DNA of 64,000 nucleotides from Pseudomonas parafulva (GCF_002021815.1 NZ_CP019952.1:1-64000), one strand, 5' to 3'; counted from the stretch's first letter, positions 1 to 13,603 are shown. Program-made: numbers and translations. Notes: generated by a model from the sequence alone, not told the origin.

Positions 1-8
1 CGGCGCTT

Positions 9-67
9 TAAGTTTCGTTTCGAAAGATAATGATCGCAATCAAAACCTAAATGCGCGGATCCGTCAA
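9..67 (-). promoter_or_regulatory. Possible promoter and DeoR-type operator for the gene beyond the left edge
   Basis: Read on the minus strand, a TTGACG-like -35 (62-67) and a weaker TTTGAT -10 (39-44) are separated by 17 bases. Just downstream, 11-26 carries a CTTTCGAAACGAAA-type motif like operators of sugar-responsive DeoR-family repressors. In Pseudomonas a DeoR-family gene and glmS usually follow glmU, which suits an autoregulatory site. This is inference from motif and synteny only. Confidence 0.3.
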
Positions 68-133
68 CCCCGTCGTCTCGCTGTGGATAACCATACCCAG
101 CCGTATGGCCAGCGTTAGCCAGCTAATGCCTGG

Positions 134-172
134 GAAATAAAAAGGCCGGCTTGTTATGCACAAGGCCGGCCT
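134..172 (-). terminator. Rho-independent terminator after glmU
   Basis: An inverted repeat, AGGCCGGC (143-150) and GCCGGCCT (165-172), is followed on the minus strand by a T-rich tract (AAATAAAAA on the plus strand, 135-143). It lies just past the glmU stop. The loop contains an exact DnaA-box sequence TTATGCACA at 154-162. Confidence 0.8.
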
Positions 173-190
173 CGAAAGAGCTGTGGATAA

Positions 191-1558
191 TCAGGGCTTC
201 TTGATCTTCTCTGGACGCTTCCACCCCGAAACGTTGCGCTGGCGAGAGCGTGCTACCGCCAATTCACCTGCTTCTACACACTGAGTAATCGTCGAGCCCG
301 CAGCAGTCGTGGCCCCGGCCTTGATTTCCACAGGCGCGACGAGGGCGCTGTTGGAGCCGATGAAGACGTCTTCGCCCATGACCGTCTTGAACTTGTTGGC
401 CCCATCGTAATTACAGGTGATGGTGCCCGCACCAATATTAGTGCGGGCGCCGATTTCGGCATCACCCAAATACGACAGATGCCCAGCTTTGGCGCCTTCA
501 CCAAGATGGGCATTCTTCAGCTCGACGAAGTTACCCACATGGGCCTTTGCATCGAGTACGGTCCCCGGACGCAAGCGTGCAAATGGACCTGCATCACTCC
601 CCTCGCCCATGACGGCACCCTCTAGGTGACTGTTGGCCTTGATCACGGCACCTTTGCGCAGCGTGCAATCCTTGATCACACAGTTAGGGCCAATCTGCAC
701 GTCGTCTTCGATGACAACCTTGCCTTCCAAAATGACGTTGATGTCGATCAGCACATCCCGGCCGACCGTCACTTCGCCCCGGACATCGAAACGCGCAGGG
801 TCACGCAAGGTCACACCCTGCGCCATCAGGCGGCGGGCCTCACGCAACTGGTAGTGACGCTCCAGTTCGGCAAGCTGACGGCGGTCATTGGCACCCTGCA
901 CTTCCATGGGATCGTCAGGTTGCTCGGTGGCGACCAACAGGCCATCAGCGACTGCCATGGCGATCACATCAGTCAGGTAGTACTCGCCCTGGGCATTGTT
1001 GTTCGACAAGCGGCCCATCCAATCTGCCAGGCGAGCGCCAGGAAGCGCCAGGATGCCGGTGTTGCCTTCGCGAATGGACTTCTGTGCCTCGTTAGCGTCC
1101 TTGTGCTCGACGATTGCCGTTACCTGCCCATGCGCATCACGCACAATGCGGCCATAGCCCGTCGGATCCTCGAGCGTAACCGTGAGCAAACCCAGTTGCT
1201 GCTCGCTGGCTTTGGCCAACAAGCGCTGCAAGGTCGGCACCTCGATGAGCGGCACGTCGCCATACAGCACCAGCACGGTGTCCGCGGACAGTGCCGGCAA
1301 AGCTTGCGCCAAGGCATGCCCCGTACCCAGTTGCTTGTCCTGCATGACAAAGTTGAGGTCGTCACCTGCCAGTCTCGCTTGAACCAACTCTGCCCCATGG
1401 CCTATCACCACGTGGATGCCCTGCGGCTGAAGCTGGCGAGCGCTGTGGATAACATGACCGAGCATGGAGTTGCCCGCTACCGGGTGCAATACCTTGGGCA
1501 GCGACGAGCGCATGCGGGTGCCTTGGCCGGCGGCAAGAATAACGATATCGAGGGACAT
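191..1558 (-). CDS. glmU: Bifunctional N-acetylglucosamine-1-phosphate uridyltransferase / glucosamine-1-phosphate acetyltransferase
   Basis: GlmU makes UDP-GlcNAc, the cytoplasmic precursor of peptidoglycan and LPS, acetylating glucosamine-1-phosphate and then transferring UMP. The 455-residue length is normal. The N-terminal pyrophosphorylase signature [10 protein letters not shown] is at residues 8-17. The C-terminal half is a left-handed beta-helix acetyltransferase with hexapeptide repeats and the [10 protein letters not shown] and [10 protein letters not shown] motifs. The ATG start follows conserved family numbering. It lies downstream of the atp operon on the same strand, with a terminator between them, so it probably has its own promoter or receives read-through. 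Confidence 0.98.
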   Translation of the reverse strand: MSLDIVILAAGQGTRMRSSLPKVLHPVAGNSMLGHVIHSARQLQPQGIHVVIGHGAELVQARLAGDDLNFVMQDKQLGTGHALAQALPALSADTVLVLYGDVPLIEVPTLQRLLAKASEQQLGLLTVTLEDPTGYGRIVRDAHGQVTAIVEHKDANEAQKSIREGNTGILALPGARLADWMGRLSNNNAQGEYYLTDVIAMAVADGLLVATEQPDDPMEVQGANDRRQLAELERHYQLREARRLMAQGVTLRDPARFDVRGEVTVGRDVLIDINVILEGKVVIEDDVQIGPNCVIKDCTLRKGAVIKANSHLEGAVMGEGSDAGPFARLRPGTVLDAKAHVGNFVELKNAHLGEGAKAGHLSYLGDAEIGARTNIGAGTITCNYDGANKFKTVMGEDVFIGSNSALVAPVEIKAGATTAAGSTITQCVEAGELAVARSRQRNVSGWKRPEKIKKP

Positions 1559-1609
1559 GACTGGCTACCAATCCTGGGCGGTCAGTTGCTTGACCGAAAG
1601 GGGAAAATC

Positions 1610-1642
1610 GAAAAAAGAAAAAGGGTAGCCGAGGCTACCCTT
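1610..1642 (-). terminator. Rho-independent terminator of the atp operon
   Basis: A perfect stem AAGGGTAGCC (1621-1630) and GGCTACCCTT (1633-1642) with a very short loop is followed on the minus strand by a long T-rich tract (plus-strand AAAAAAGAAAAA, 1611-1622). It lies 36 bases past the atpC stop. Confidence 0.9.
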
Positions 1643-1678
1643 TTACTCAATCGCTACACAAATGATGGCCGCAGCCGA

Positions 1679-2098
1679 TCACTTGCCTCTGCGCATTTGC
1701 TGGACAGTACGCAGCTGAGCCGCAGCCTCGGCCAGACGTGCGGCAGCAGCGCCGTAGTCGAAGTCCGAGCCTTTGGTGTTCAGCGCGTTCTCGGCAGCCT
1801 TGAGGGCTTCCTGAGCCTGAGCTTCGTCCAGGTCGGCAGCACGTTGCACGGTGTCGGCAAGAACCTTCACCATGTTCGGCTGCACTTCGAGGAAGCCACC
1901 GGAGATGTAGTACACCTCTTGAGTGCCACCCTGCTTGGTCAGCGTGATCGGACCCGGCTTGAGATTGGTGATCAGCGGGGCGTGGCCTGGAGCGATACCC
2001 AGATCGCCCAAGTTGCCGTGCGCTACTACCATCTCGACCAGACCGGAGAAGATTTCTCCTTCCGCGCTGACGATATCGCAATGGACTGTCATAGCCAT
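1679..2098 (-). CDS. atpC: F1Fo ATP synthase epsilon subunit
   Basis: AtpC is the epsilon subunit of the F1 central stalk. It couples rotation to catalysis and inhibits ATP hydrolysis. The 139 residues match the family: an N-terminal beta-sandwich containing the [14 protein letters not shown] stretch, then a C-terminal two-helix region rich in Ala and Glu. It is the last gene of the operon, 44 bases after atpD. An alternative start two codons in (MTVHCD) is possible. Confidence 0.98.
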   Translation of the reverse strand: MAMTVHCDIVSAEGEIFSGLVEMVVAHGNLGDLGIAPGHAPLITNLKPGPITLTKQGGTQEVYYISGGFLEVQPNMVKVLADTVQRAADLDEAQAQEALKAAENALNTKGSDFDYGAAAARLAEAAAQLRTVQQMRRGK

Positions 2099-2142
2099 CT
2101 GCTTGCCTCAACCTGATTAGCGCCCCTTGCGGGGCGCCGGGA

Positions 2143-3546
<1,404 letters not shown>

Positions 3547-4407
3547 TTAAACCGCGGCAGCGCCGCCGACGATTTCCGAGATCTCCTGGGTGATCGCAGC
3601 CTGACGCGCCTTGTTGTAGATCAGCTGGAGTTCGCTGATCAGGTCACCGGCGTTGTCTGTGGCGTTCTTCATGGCGATCATCCGGGCTGCTTGTTCAGCA
3701 GCATTGTTCTCGACCACCGCCTGGTACACCTGCGACTCCACGTAACGCACCATCAAGCCGTCCAGCAGCTCTTTTGCGTCGGGTTCGTACAGGTAGTCCC
3801 AGTGATGCTTGAGATCCTGATCCGGGGTTGCCACCAACGGTACCAACTGCTCGACCGTCGGCTTTTGGGTCATGGTGTTGATGAACTTGTTCGAAACCAC
3901 CGAGAGGCGATCGATACGGCCATCGAGGTAGGCGTCCAGCATGACCTTGACGGAGCCGATCAAGTCATTGATCGATGGCTCTTCGCCCAGGTGGCTGATC
4001 GCGGCTACTACGTTGCCGCCAAAGATACGGAAGAAAGTCGCACCCTTGCTGCCGATCACGCACAGGTCGATTTCCACGCCCTGTTCGCGGTTTTCGTTCA
4101 TGTCCTTGACCAAGGCCTTGAACAGGTTGGTATTCAAGCCACCGCACAGACCACGGTCACTGCTCACCACGATGTAACCGGCGCGCTTTACAGGGCGCTC
4201 GATCATGAACGGGTGGCGGTATTCCGGGTTGGCGTTGGCCAGATGACCGATCACCTGGCGGATACGCTCCGCATAAGGACGGCTAGCAGCCATGCGCTGT
4301 TGTGCCTTGCGCATTTTGCTGACCGCCACTTTTTCCATGGCGCTGGTAATTTTTTGCGTGCTTTTGATGCTCGCAATCTTACTGCGAATCTCTTTTGCGC
4401 CTGCCAT
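3547..4407 (-). CDS. atpG: F1Fo ATP synthase gamma subunit
   Basis: AtpG is the rotating central shaft of F1. It begins [20 protein letters not shown], the conserved N-terminal helix, and ends with the helix containing [15 protein letters not shown], which lies inside the alpha3beta3 ring. The [10 protein letters not shown] signature is near residue 85. The 286-residue length is typical. It lies between atpA and atpD. Confidence 0.99.
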   Translation of the reverse strand: MAGAKEIRSKIASIKSTQKITSAMEKVAVSKMRKAQQRMAASRPYAERIRQVIGHLANANPEYRHPFMIERPVKRAGYIVVSSDRGLCGGLNTNLFKALVKDMNENREQGVEIDLCVIGSKGATFFRIFGGNVVAAISHLGEEPSINDLIGSVKVMLDAYLDGRIDRLSVVSNKFINTMTQKPTVEQLVPLVATPDQDLKHHWDYLYEPDAKELLDGLMVRYVESQVYQAVVENNAAEQAARMIAMKNATDNAGDLISELQLIYNKARQAAITQEISEIVGGAAAV

Positions 4408-4455
4408 GTATCACCTATCAGGTTAGCAAGCGGGGGCCTGGGCCCCCGCTGCGGC

Positions 4456-6000
4456 TTACCAGGTCTGGGTGGCCTTGAACTTCTCGATACCGGCTTTCAT
4501 GCCTGCATCGATTTCGTCGTTGAAGTCACCCTTCACGTTGATCTTCGCCATCAGTTCGGCGTGATCACGGTGGAAGAAGGCGATCAGTGCTTGCTCGAAG
4601 CTGCCGACCTTGGAGACTTCTACGTCGGTCAGGAAGCCACGCTCAGCGGCGTACAGCGACAGGGCCATGTCCGCGATGGACATCGGCGCGTACTGCTTCT
4701 GCTTCATCAGCTCGGTAACGCGCTGACCATGCTCCAGCTGCTTGCGGGTCGCTTCGTCCAGATCGGACGCGAACTGGGCGAATGCCGCCAGTTCACGGTA
4801 CTGAGCCAGTGCGGTACGAATACCACCGGACAGCTTCTTGATGATCTTGGTCTGAGCGGCACCACCTACACGCGATACCGAAACACCGGCGTTCACTGCA
4901 GGGCGGATGCCCGAGTTGAACATGGCCGATTCCAGGAAGATCTGACCGTCGGTGATGGAAATCACGTTGGTCGGAACGAACGCCGAAACGTCGCCAGCCT
5001 GGGTTTCGATGATCGGCAGAGCGGTCAGGGAACCGGTCTTGCCAGTGACTGCGCCGTTGGTGAACTTCTCGACGTATTCTTCCGAAACGCGCGATGCACG
5101 CTCCAGCAGACGGGAGTGGAGATAGAACACGTCGCCTGGGTACGCTTCACGTCCTGGTGGACGACGCAGCAGCAGGGAGATCTGGCGGTAGGCAACAGCC
5201 TGCTTGGACAGGTCATCGTAGACGATCAGGGCATCTTCACCGCGGTCACGGAAGTACTCGCCCATGGTGCAGCCGGAGTACGGCGCCAGGAACTGCAGTG
5301 CAGCCGATTCCGAGGCGCTGGCGGCAACAACGATGGTGTTGGCCAGGGCACCGGCTTCTTCGAGCTTGCGCACGACGTTGGCGATGGTCGACTGCTTCTG
5401 GCCGACGGCCACGTATACGCAGAAGATACCGCTGTTTTTCTGGTTGATGATCGCATCGACCGCCATGGCAGTCTTACCGATCTGACGGTCACCGATGATC
5501 AGCTCACGCTGGCCACGGCCAACCGGGATCATGGCGTCGACCGACTTGTAGCCAGTCTGTACAGGCTGGTCTACCGACTTACGCCAGATCACGCCTGGAG
5601 CAACTTTCTCGACCGCGTCGGTCTCGGTGTTGTTCAGCGGACCTTTGCCGTCGATCGGGTTACCCAGTGCGTCCACGACGCGACCCAGCAGTTCCTTACC
5701 AACCGGAACTTCCAGGATGCGACCGGTGCACTTGGCGCTCATGCCCTCGGCGAGGGAGGTGTACGCACCCAGTACCACTGCACCTACGGAGTCTTGCTCC
5801 AGGTTCAGTGCCATACCGTATACGCCGCCCGGGAACTCGATCATTTCGCCGTACATAGCGTCGGCCAGACCGTGGATCCGTACGATACCGTCGGAAACGC
5901 TTACGACGGTACCTTCGTTACGGGCTTGGGAGCCGACATCGAGCTTCTCGATGCGGCCCTTGATGATTTCACTAATTTCGGAAGGATTGAGTTGCTGCAT
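4456..6000 (-). CDS. atpA: F1Fo ATP synthase alpha subunit
   Basis: AtpA forms the non-catalytic nucleotide-binding subunits of the F1 hexamer. The P-loop GDRQIGKT is at residues 170-177. It starts with [17 protein letters not shown], typical of gammaproteobacterial AtpA, and has the expected 514 residues. It lies 21 bases after atpH and 48 bases before atpG. Confidence 0.99.
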   Translation of the reverse strand: MQQLNPSEISEIIKGRIEKLDVGSQARNEGTVVSVSDGIVRIHGLADAMYGEMIEFPGGVYGMALNLEQDSVGAVVLGAYTSLAEGMSAKCTGRILEVPVGKELLGRVVDALGNPIDGKGPLNNTETDAVEKVAPGVIWRKSVDQPVQTGYKSVDAMIPVGRGQRELIIGDRQIGKTAMAVDAIINQKNSGIFCVYVAVGQKQSTIANVVRKLEEAGALANTIVVAASASESAALQFLAPYSGCTMGEYFRDRGEDALIVYDDLSKQAVAYRQISLLLRRPPGREAYPGDVFYLHSRLLERASRVSEEYVEKFTNGAVTGKTGSLTALPIIETQAGDVSAFVPTNVISITDGQIFLESAMFNSGIRPAVNAGVSVSRVGGAAQTKIIKKLSGGIRTALAQYRELAAFAQFASDLDEATRKQLEHGQRVTELMKQKQYAPMSIADMALSLYAAERGFLTDVEVSKVGSFEQALIAFFHRDHAELMAKINVKGDFNDEIDAGMKAGIEKFKATQTW

Positions 6001-6021
6001 TGCTCTGCTGCCCCTTCAAAC

Positions 6022-6558
6022 TCAAGATTTCAATGCTTCGGCCAGTTTCGCGATCTTGCCGCGAACAGAGCCATCGATTACCAGGTCGCCGGCGCGGATG
6101 ACGACGCCGCCGATCAGGCTGGCATCCTCCGACGCGTGCAGGCGCACTTCCCGGCTGAGCCGTGCACTGAGAACCTTGGCGAGTTTGTCTTGCTGTTCTT
6201 GGTTCAACGCAAAAGCACTGGTGACTTCCACGTCCACGGATTTCTCTTGTTCTGCCTTGTACAGGTCGAACAGAGCGGCAATCTCCGGCAGAAGCAGGAG
6301 ACGGTCGTTTTCCGCGGCAACATGAATGAAATTCTGTGCCGATGCATCGAACTTGTCACCGCAAACGTCAATGAATGCGGCGGCCTTTTCTGCGCTTGTC
6401 AGTCGCGGGGCCTTGAGCAGGCGCTGCATGGTGTCGTCTTCGGACACTGCAGCAGCCAGGCCGAGCATGGCTGACCAATTGGCCAGTTGCTGATGGGCCT
6501 GGGCATGCTCAAAGGCAGCCTTAGCGTAAGGTCGGGCCAACGTGGTCAGTTCTGCCAT
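6022..6558 (-). CDS. atpH: F1Fo ATP synthase delta subunit
   Basis: AtpH is the peripheral-stalk subunit joining F1 to the b subunits. It has 178 residues, an N-terminal helical bundle ([13 protein letters not shown]) and the C-terminal signature with [20 protein letters not shown]. It follows atpF by 12 bases, the order expected for the operon. Confidence 0.98.
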   Translation of the reverse strand: MAELTTLARPYAKAAFEHAQAHQQLANWSAMLGLAAAVSEDDTMQRLLKAPRLTSAEKAAAFIDVCGDKFDASAQNFIHVAAENDRLLLLPEIAALFDLYKAEQEKSVDVEVTSAFALNQEQQDKLAKVLSARLSREVRLHASEDASLIGGVVIRAGDLVIDGSVRGKIAKLAEALKS

Positions 6559-6570
6559 GATCGCCCTCGC

Positions 6571-7041
6571 TTAAATTTCAGCGGCCAGTTTGTTAACCAG
6601 CTCTGCATGCGCGTTTTGATCGATTGTGGCGCCAAGGATCTTTTCAGCACCGCCAACAGCCAGGGCACCCACTTGGGCACGCAGGGCGTCTTTGACGCTG
6701 TTCAGTTCCTGTTCGATCTCGGCCTGAGCCTGAGCCTTCACACGGTCAGCTTCGACACGAGCCTGTTCACGGGCTTCGTCTACTAGCTGAGCAGCGCGTT
6801 TCTTGCTTTGCTCAATGATTTCAGCTGCCTGTGCCTTTGCTTCACGCAGTTGCTGACCCACTTTCTCTTGGGCCAGCTCCAGGTCGCGAGCTGCGCGGTT
6901 GGCAGCGTCCAAGCCGTCTGCAATCTTCTTTTGACGCTCTTGCAGAGCAGTGATGACCGGAGGCCATACGTACTTCATGCAGAAGAGTACAAAAATCAGA
7001 AAAGCAACGGATTGGCCAATCAGGGTTGCATTAATGTTCAC
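6571..7041 (-). CDS. atpF: F1Fo ATP synthase b subunit
   Basis: AtpF is the membrane-anchored peripheral stalk. Residues about 5-25 form one transmembrane helix ([20 protein letters not shown]) and the rest is a long charged coiled coil. The start is GTG, giving MNINATLIG, the usual N-terminus; no upstream ATG fits. The 156-residue length is normal. Confidence 0.98.
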
Positions 7042-7098
7042 GCCAACACCTCGCTCGGTCTTTGTCCATCACACCCATCAACTCGTCGAAACGAGTGA

Positions 7099-7371
<273 letters not shown>

Positions 7372-7501
7372 TTACGTCGTATTGGTTAGGTTTTTTAGTT
7401 TGAAGCGGTAAAACGAATCGTTTGGTACAGCATGCCCTTGCGGACTTTTTAAGCCCTCCCCCCAAACGAGCGGGGAAGGCTATCAGACACGCCAGGCGGT
7501 C

Positions 7502-8795
<1,294 letters not shown>

Positions 8796-8870
8796 CACAA
8801 CTGCTCCCCGTGAATCGGCCTGCCAGTCAGCGATGACTTGGCATAATTTGTGCCGACAAAATGCGCGCAG

Positions 8871-8899
8871 AGTATAGGGGTGGATTAACCCCTATTCAA
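8871..8899 (-). promoter_or_regulatory. Sigma-70 promoter of the atp operon with a palindrome in its spacer
   Basis: On the minus strand, TTGAAT (8894-8899) and TATACT (8871-8876) are separated by exactly 17 bases, 76 bases before the atpI start. The spacer and box edges hold the inverted repeat ATAGGGGT/ACCCCTAT (8874-8881 and 8888-8895), a candidate repressor or activator site. The promoter call is from consensus match only. Confidence 0.65.
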
Positions 8900-8943
8900 C
8901 TATTCGTAGTGATTTCCGATTGCGCGCTACAACAGGAATTGTT

Positions 8944-9816
8944 TCAGCGAATGTGTGTGAGTACGCCCTGCAACTCATCGAGCGAGTTATAGCGAATCAC
9001 CAGTTGGCCCTTGCCTTTAGCGCCGTGGCGAATCTGTACAGCCGAGCCTAAACGCTCTGCAAGCCGCTGTTCCAGGCGTGCAATGTCCGGATCAGGTTTG
9101 CCGGGTTCTACCGGATCAGGCTTGTCGCTCAGCCATTGGCGCACCAGCGCCTCGGTCTGACGTACGGTCAGCCCACGTGCGACAACATGACGCGCCCCTT
9201 CCTCCTGGCGATTCTCTTCCAGGCCTAGCAAAGCCCGTGCGTGACCCATCTCCAGGTCACCATGGGCGAGCATCGTTTTGATCGCTTCAGGCAACGTGAT
9301 CAACCGCAGCAGGTTGGCCACGGTCACCCGCGACTTGCCCACGGCATCGGCCACTTGCTGCTGGGTCAGCTCGAACTCCTGCTGCAACCGCTGCAGGGCC
9401 AGCGCTTCTTCCAGAGGGTTCAAGTCCTCGCGCTGGATGTTTTCGATCAGGGCCATGGCAATGGCCGCTTCGTCAGAGACCTCGCGGACCATGGCCGGAA
9501 TGGTGTCCAGACCGGCTTGTTGAGTCGCGCGCCAGCGCCGCTCACCGGCGATGATCTCATAGCGCTCATCGCCAACCGGGCGCACCACGATCGGTTGCAT
9601 CACGCCGTGGCTGCGGATCGAGTGAGCCAGTTCTTCGAGCGCCTGCGGGTCCATGTCGCGACGTGGCTGGTACTTGCCCCGTTGAATCAACTCGACGGGC
9701 AGGTGCTGAAGCTCCTTGAGGTCGATCTTTACAGCCTGCTCTTCGAGCGCGCTCACGGATGGACCGCTGAGCAGCGCATCCAACCCACGTCCGAGACCCC
9801 GTTTCTTGACGGCCAT
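8944..9816 (-). CDS. parB: Chromosome-partitioning protein ParB
   Basis: ParB binds parS sites near the origin, spreads or clamps along DNA using CTP, and works with ParA to segregate the origin. The 290-residue protein has the conserved GKYQPRRDMDP region, the CTP-binding GERRWRA motif, a helix-turn-helix (LTQQQVADAVGKSRVTVANL) and a C-terminal dimerisation part. It begins 9 bases after parA stops. Its target parS sites lie in recF of this window. Confidence 0.98.
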   Translation of the reverse strand: MAVKKRGLGRGLDALLSGPSVSALEEQAVKIDLKELQHLPVELIQRGKYQPRRDMDPQALEELAHSIRSHGVMQPIVVRPVGDERYEIIAGERRWRATQQAGLDTIPAMVREVSDEAAIAMALIENIQREDLNPLEEALALQRLQQEFELTQQQVADAVGKSRVTVANLLRLITLPEAIKTMLAHGDLEMGHARALLGLEENRQEEGARHVVARGLTVRQTEALVRQWLSDKPDPVEPGKPDPDIARLEQRLAERLGSAVQIRHGAKGKGQLVIRYNSLDELQGVLTHIR

Positions 9817-9825
9817 GCGGATTCC

Positions 9826-10617
9826 TTAAGTTGCTTGTGCAGTGCGGGACTGGCGGCGTTGACGACGAACCAGTTCTCCGGCCAGGGCAAGGTAGGCCTG
9901 TGCGCCGCGCGATTGCTTGTCGTAGGCCAATGCCGGCATACCGAAGCTGGGTGCTTCGGCCAGGCGGATGTTTCGCGGAATGACGGTATCGTACAACTGC
10001 GAACCGAAATGCTCCTTGAGCTGCGCCGATACATCGTTGTTCAGGCTCAGCCGCGGATCATACATGGTTCGCAGCAACCCCTCGATCTTGAGCGCGGGGT
10101 TCAACTTGGCAGCGATCCGCTTGATGTTGTCCACAAGGTCGCTCAGCCCTTCCAGCGCGTAATACTCGCACTGCATGGGGATGATCACGCCATCGGAAGC
10201 CACCAAGGCATTGAGCGTCAGCATCGACAATGAAGGCGGGCAGTCGATGAGGATGAAATCGTAGTTATCACGAATGGGCGCCAGCGCATTACGCAGGCGG
10301 CTTTCCTTGACCTGCATCTCCAGCAGCACGACTTCTGCAGCGGTCAGGTCACGGTTGGCCGGCAACAGCTGGAACCCACCATGCTCGGAATAGTGCATGG
10401 CCTGGGCCAGGTCACACTCTCCGATCAGCAGGTCGTACACAGAGTGCTCGAGCTCGTGCTTGTCCACGCCGCTGCCCATGGTGGCATTGCCCTGCGGATC
10501 GAGGTCGATCAGCAGCACACGACGCTTGGTCGCCACCAGCGAGGCAGCGAGATTGATACAGGTGGTGGTCTTGCCCACACCACCTTTCTGGTTCGCGATT
10601 GCGAATACCTTAGCCAT
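9826..10617 (-). CDS. parA: Chromosome-partitioning ATPase ParA (Soj)
   Basis: ParA is a Walker-type ATPase that forms ATP-dependent dimers on the nucleoid and drives origin segregation with ParB. Its start is chosen at MAKVFAIANQKGG, giving 263 residues with the deviant Walker A KGGVGKTT right after the first strand. An in-frame upstream start would add six residues not found in relatives. It is transcribed with rsmG and parB, the usual mnmG-rsmG-parA-parB order. Confidence 0.97.
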   Translation of the reverse strand: MAKVFAIANQKGGVGKTTTCINLAASLVATKRRVLLIDLDPQGNATMGSGVDKHELEHSVYDLLIGECDLAQAMHYSEHGGFQLLPANRDLTAAEVVLLEMQVKESRLRNALAPIRDNYDFILIDCPPSLSMLTLNALVASDGVIIPMQCEYYALEGLSDLVDNIKRIAAKLNPALKIEGLLRTMYDPRLSLNNDVSAQLKEHFGSQLYDTVIPRNIRLAEAPSFGMPALAYDKQSRGAQAYLALAGELVRRQRRQSRTAQAT

Positions 10618-10635
10618 TGATGCGTCTGTTCCCAA

Positions 10636-11286
10636 TCAAGCCTTGCGGCGCAGTATCAGCAGATGACGTTGGCCCTGGCAACCCGGAACGGTCAGGGCCT
10701 GCTCGCTTTCCACTGTGAAGTCTGCGGGCAATGCTACCAGTTCATCGGCAGGATGCAGCCCCTTCATTGCAAGCCACTGCGTCCCGGTGTCGCCCAGGTG
10801 GCGGGTCCAGTTGGTGAAATTCTCCATGCTGCTGAAAGCGCGGGAGATGATGCCGTCGAACGGCTGGGCCGGCGTGTACCCCTCGACCCTGCTGTGGATA
10901 ACCGTAAGGTTGTCCAGCTTGAGCTCCATTTTCACCTGGGTCAGAAAGCGCGTCTTCTTGCCATTGGCATCCAGTACGGTGATCCGCTTGTGGGGATGCA
11001 GGATAGCCATGGGCACACCTGGCATGCCTCCGCCGCTGCCGACATCCAGCCAGTTACTGCGCTCGCTGTGGATAAACGGCATCACGCTGAGGCTGTCGAG
11101 CAGGTGACGCGAAACCATTTCATCCGGATCCCGGACGGCGGTGAGGTTGTAGGCCTTGTTCCACTTGATCAACAGGGCCAGGTAGCCCAGCAGCTTTTCA
11201 TGGTGTTCAGGGCTCAGGGGCACAGCCAACTGGCGGGCACCTGTGGACAACTCTTCGGCATGTTGGGAGGTAACCAGGGAACTCAA
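10636..11286 (-). CDS. rsmG: 16S rRNA (guanine527-N7)-methyltransferase
   Basis: RsmG (formerly GidB) methylates N7 of G527 in 16S rRNA using S-adenosylmethionine. The SAM-binding motif is [14 protein letters not shown], followed by [13 protein letters not shown]. The start is TTG at 11286 (MSSLVTSQ, 216 residues), overlapping the mnmG stop by four bases, with a GGAG inside mnmG as ribosome-binding site. Confidence 0.97.
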   Translation of the reverse strand: MSSLVTSQHAEELSTGARQLAVPLSPEHHEKLLGYLALLIKWNKAYNLTAVRDPDEMVSRHLLDSLSVMPFIHSERSNWLDVGSGGGMPGVPMAILHPHKRITVLDANGKKTRFLTQVKMELKLDNLTVIHSRVEGYTPAQPFDGIISRAFSSMENFTNWTRHLGDTGTQWLAMKGLHPADELVALPADFTVESEQALTVPGCQGQRHLLILRRKA

Positions 11287-13175
11287 ACGCTTTGCTCCAG
11301 CTCGCGGCCTGCACCGCGTTTTTTCAGGTGGATGAGCAACAGGGAAATGGCCGCCGGCGTCACGCCTGGAATGCGCGAGGCCTGCCCCAGGGTTTCGGGA
11401 CGGGTCTGGCTGAGCTTGCCCTGAATCTCTTTGGACAGCCCCGAAATCGTGGCGTACTCGATATCCACAGGCAGGCGCGTGTCCTCACTGGCGCGCAGCC
11501 GCGCGATTTCGTCCTGCTGACGGTCGATGTAACCCGCGTATTTGGTACGAATCTCGACCTGCTCGGCGACCTGTGGATCGATCGACTCACCGCCGGTAGC
11601 CGCCATTAACCCTGCATAGTCGATTTCGGGTCGTGCCAGCAGGTTCAGCAGGCTGTACTCGTGGCTCAATGGCGTACCAAACTTGTCCACAACGGCTTGG
11701 CCTTGCTCGGTGTTGGGCCTTATCCAGGTCGATTTCAGCCGCTGCTCTTCTTTTTCGATACCGTCGCGCTTGGTGCAGAAGGCGGCCCAGCGCTCGTCGT
11801 CGATCAACCCCAGCGCTCGCCCTTTTTCTGTGAGACGCAGGTCGGCGTTGTCCTCCCGCAGGATCAACCGGTATTCGGCCCGGGATGTGAACATGCGATA
11901 CGGTTCTTGAGTGCCCAAGGTGATCAAGTCGTCGACCAGCACGCCGATGTAGGCTTCATCGCGCCGCGGACACCAGGCCTCGCGGCCCTGAGCGCGCAGT
12001 GCGGCGTTGGTCCCGGCCAACAGGCCTTGCGCACCGGCTTCTTCGTAACCGGTGGTGCCGTTGATCTGGCCAGCGAAGAAAAGACCACCAATGACTTTGG
12101 TTTCCAGGCTGTACTTCAAGTCGCGCGGATCGAAGTAGTCATATTCGATGGCGTAGCCTGGGCGGACGATATGCGCGTTTTCCATGCCCCGGATCGAGCG
12201 CACCAACTCCAGCTGCACATCGAAGGGCAGCGAAGTGGAAATACCGTTGGGGTAGAGCTCGTGAGTGGTCAGGCCTTCAGGCTCGATGAATACCTGGTGG
12301 CTTTCCTTGTCCGCAAAGCGATGGATCTTGTCTTCGATCGACGGGCAGTAACGTGGCCCTACCCCTTCGATGACCCCCGAGTACATGGGCGAACGGTCAA
12401 GGTTCGAAGCGATGATGTCATGTGTCCGGGCGTTGGTGTGAGTGATGTAGCAGCTTACCTGGCGCGGATGCATGCCCGCATTGCCCATGAACGACATCAC
12501 CGGGATAGGCGTATCGCCGGGCTGCTCGGTCATGACCGAGAAATCCACGGAGCGACCGTCGATACGAGGCGGCGTACCTGTCTTCAGGCGGCCGACGCGT
12601 AGCGGCAATTCACGCATGCGATGCGCCAACGCGATGGAGGGCGGATCCCCTGCGCGTCCTCCCGAGTGGTTCTGCATACCAATATGGATCAGGCCGCCCA
12701 GGAAGGTGCCGGTGGTGAGCACGACCGAGTTTGCAAAGAACCGCAGCCCCATCTGGGTGACCACGCCTTTGACTTCATCCTGTTCAACGATCAGGTCGTC
12801 ACAGGACTGCTGAAATATCCACAGGTTGGGCTGGTTTTCCAAAATCTCACGCACAACCGCTTTGTAGATGGCGCGGTCAGCCTGTGCACGCGTGGCGCGA
12901 ACGGCTGGGCCCTTGCGGTTATTCAACACGCGAAACTGAATGCCACTCTTGTCGGTGGCCAGCGCCATGGCGCCGCCCAGGGCATCGATTTCCTTGACCA
13001 GATGGCTTTTGCCGATGCCACCAATGGCAGGGTTGCAACTCATGTGCCCGAGGGTTTCCACGTTGTGGGTCAGCAGCAGGGTTTTGACACCCATGCGTGC
13101 AGACGCAAGCGCAGCCTCGGTACCGGCATGGCCGCCGCCGATGACGATCACTTCAAAACGGGAAGGGAAATCCAC
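11283..13175 (-). CDS. mnmG: tRNA uridine-5-carboxymethylaminomethyl modification enzyme, FAD subunit
   Basis: MnmG (GidA) works with MnmE to modify U34 in tRNAs. The FAD-binding motif [10 protein letters not shown] is near residue 14, and the conserved [20 protein letters not shown] and [14 protein letters not shown] blocks are present. I chose the second of two tandem GTG codons (13175; 630 residues, MDFPSRF) because the GAGG lies 6 bases before it. Its upstream gap is the AT-rich, DnaA-box-bearing region. Confidence 0.98.
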   Translation of the reverse strand: MDFPSRFEVIVIGGGHAGTEAALASARMGVKTLLLTHNVETLGHMSCNPAIGGIGKSHLVKEIDALGGAMALATDKSGIQFRVLNNRKGPAVRATRAQADRAIYKAVVREILENQPNLWIFQQSCDDLIVEQDEVKGVVTQMGLRFFANSVVLTTGTFLGGLIHIGMQNHSGGRAGDPPSIALAHRMRELPLRVGRLKTGTPPRIDGRSVDFSVMTEQPGDTPIPVMSFMGNAGMHPRQVSCYITHTNARTHDIIASNLDRSPMYSGVIEGVGPRYCPSIEDKIHRFADKESHQVFIEPEGLTTHELYPNGISTSLPFDVQLELVRSIRGMENAHIVRPGYAIEYDYFDPRDLKYSLETKVIGGLFFAGQINGTTGYEEAGAQGLLAGTNAALRAQGREAWCPRRDEAYIGVLVDDLITLGTQEPYRMFTSRAEYRLILREDNADLRLTEKGRALGLIDDERWAAFCTKRDGIEKEEQRLKSTWIRPNTEQGQAVVDKFGTPLSHEYSLLNLLARPEIDYAGLMAATGGESIDPQVAEQVEIRTKYAGYIDRQQDEIARLRASEDTRLPVDIEYATISGLSKEIQGKLSQTRPETLGQASRIPGVTPAAISLLLIHLKKRGAGRELEQSV

Positions 13176-13600
13176 CACGCACCTCGTGCCTGTTGTGCAA
13201 ATAGAAAAGGTAAGCCGGCAAGTATAGGGACATCACCCCCCTCATTGAAACCGTCTGAGCAAATTTTGATCAGGCTGTGGATGAATGGCACACAACAGAA
13301 ATCAACGAAGATAGATTTATAAAAGCTTTGTTTTTATGTTTATTCTTATGCACAGCGATATCTGTGGATAAGGTCTTCAAGACCAGGAAACGCGTGTTGT
13401 ACAGAGATCCTGAACCCTGTGCTTTAACCCCGCTGAGCCTTCTGGATAACAGGGAATAGCCTGTGGATGAAATGCAGGTTTACCCACAGGGCGATTTATC
13501 CTCAAGAAAAATTAGCGCTTATCAACGGAGCTCAGATAGGGTTTTCCACAGGGCTTAGCGGCTACCGTTCCTGGCTGTCCCTTCGCTGGAGGCTTATTTC
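13176..13600. other. AT-rich intergenic region with DnaA-box cluster (second origin-like region)
   Basis: The 482-base gap between mnmG and mnmE holds no convincing gene. It has exact TTATNCACA boxes at 13346-13354 and 13363-13371 (opposite strands), 8-of-9 matches at 13275-13283, 13441-13449, 13462-13470, 13480-13488, 13496-13504 and 13542-13550, and an AT-rich run at about 13305-13350. In E. coli oriC lies beside mnmG, and a second cloned Pseudomonas origin has been described some kilobases from dnaA. Whether this one is active cannot be read from sequence. Confidence 0.55.
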
Positions 13601-13603
13601 AAG

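Noticed and set aside
626..2116. A 496-codon plus-strand frame across glmU and atpC
   Set aside because: It runs through two certain genes and the atp terminator; no ribosome-binding site or family match.
3691..6474. A 927-codon open frame on the plus strand across atpG-atpA-atpH
   Set aside because: It is antisense to three certain ATP synthase genes. High GC and strong codon bias keep the opposite frame open; the translation has no recognisable family.
7451..7484. Hairpin between atpB and atpE as a terminator
   Set aside because: The stem is imperfect and no T-run follows on the transcribed strand; the operon clearly continues.
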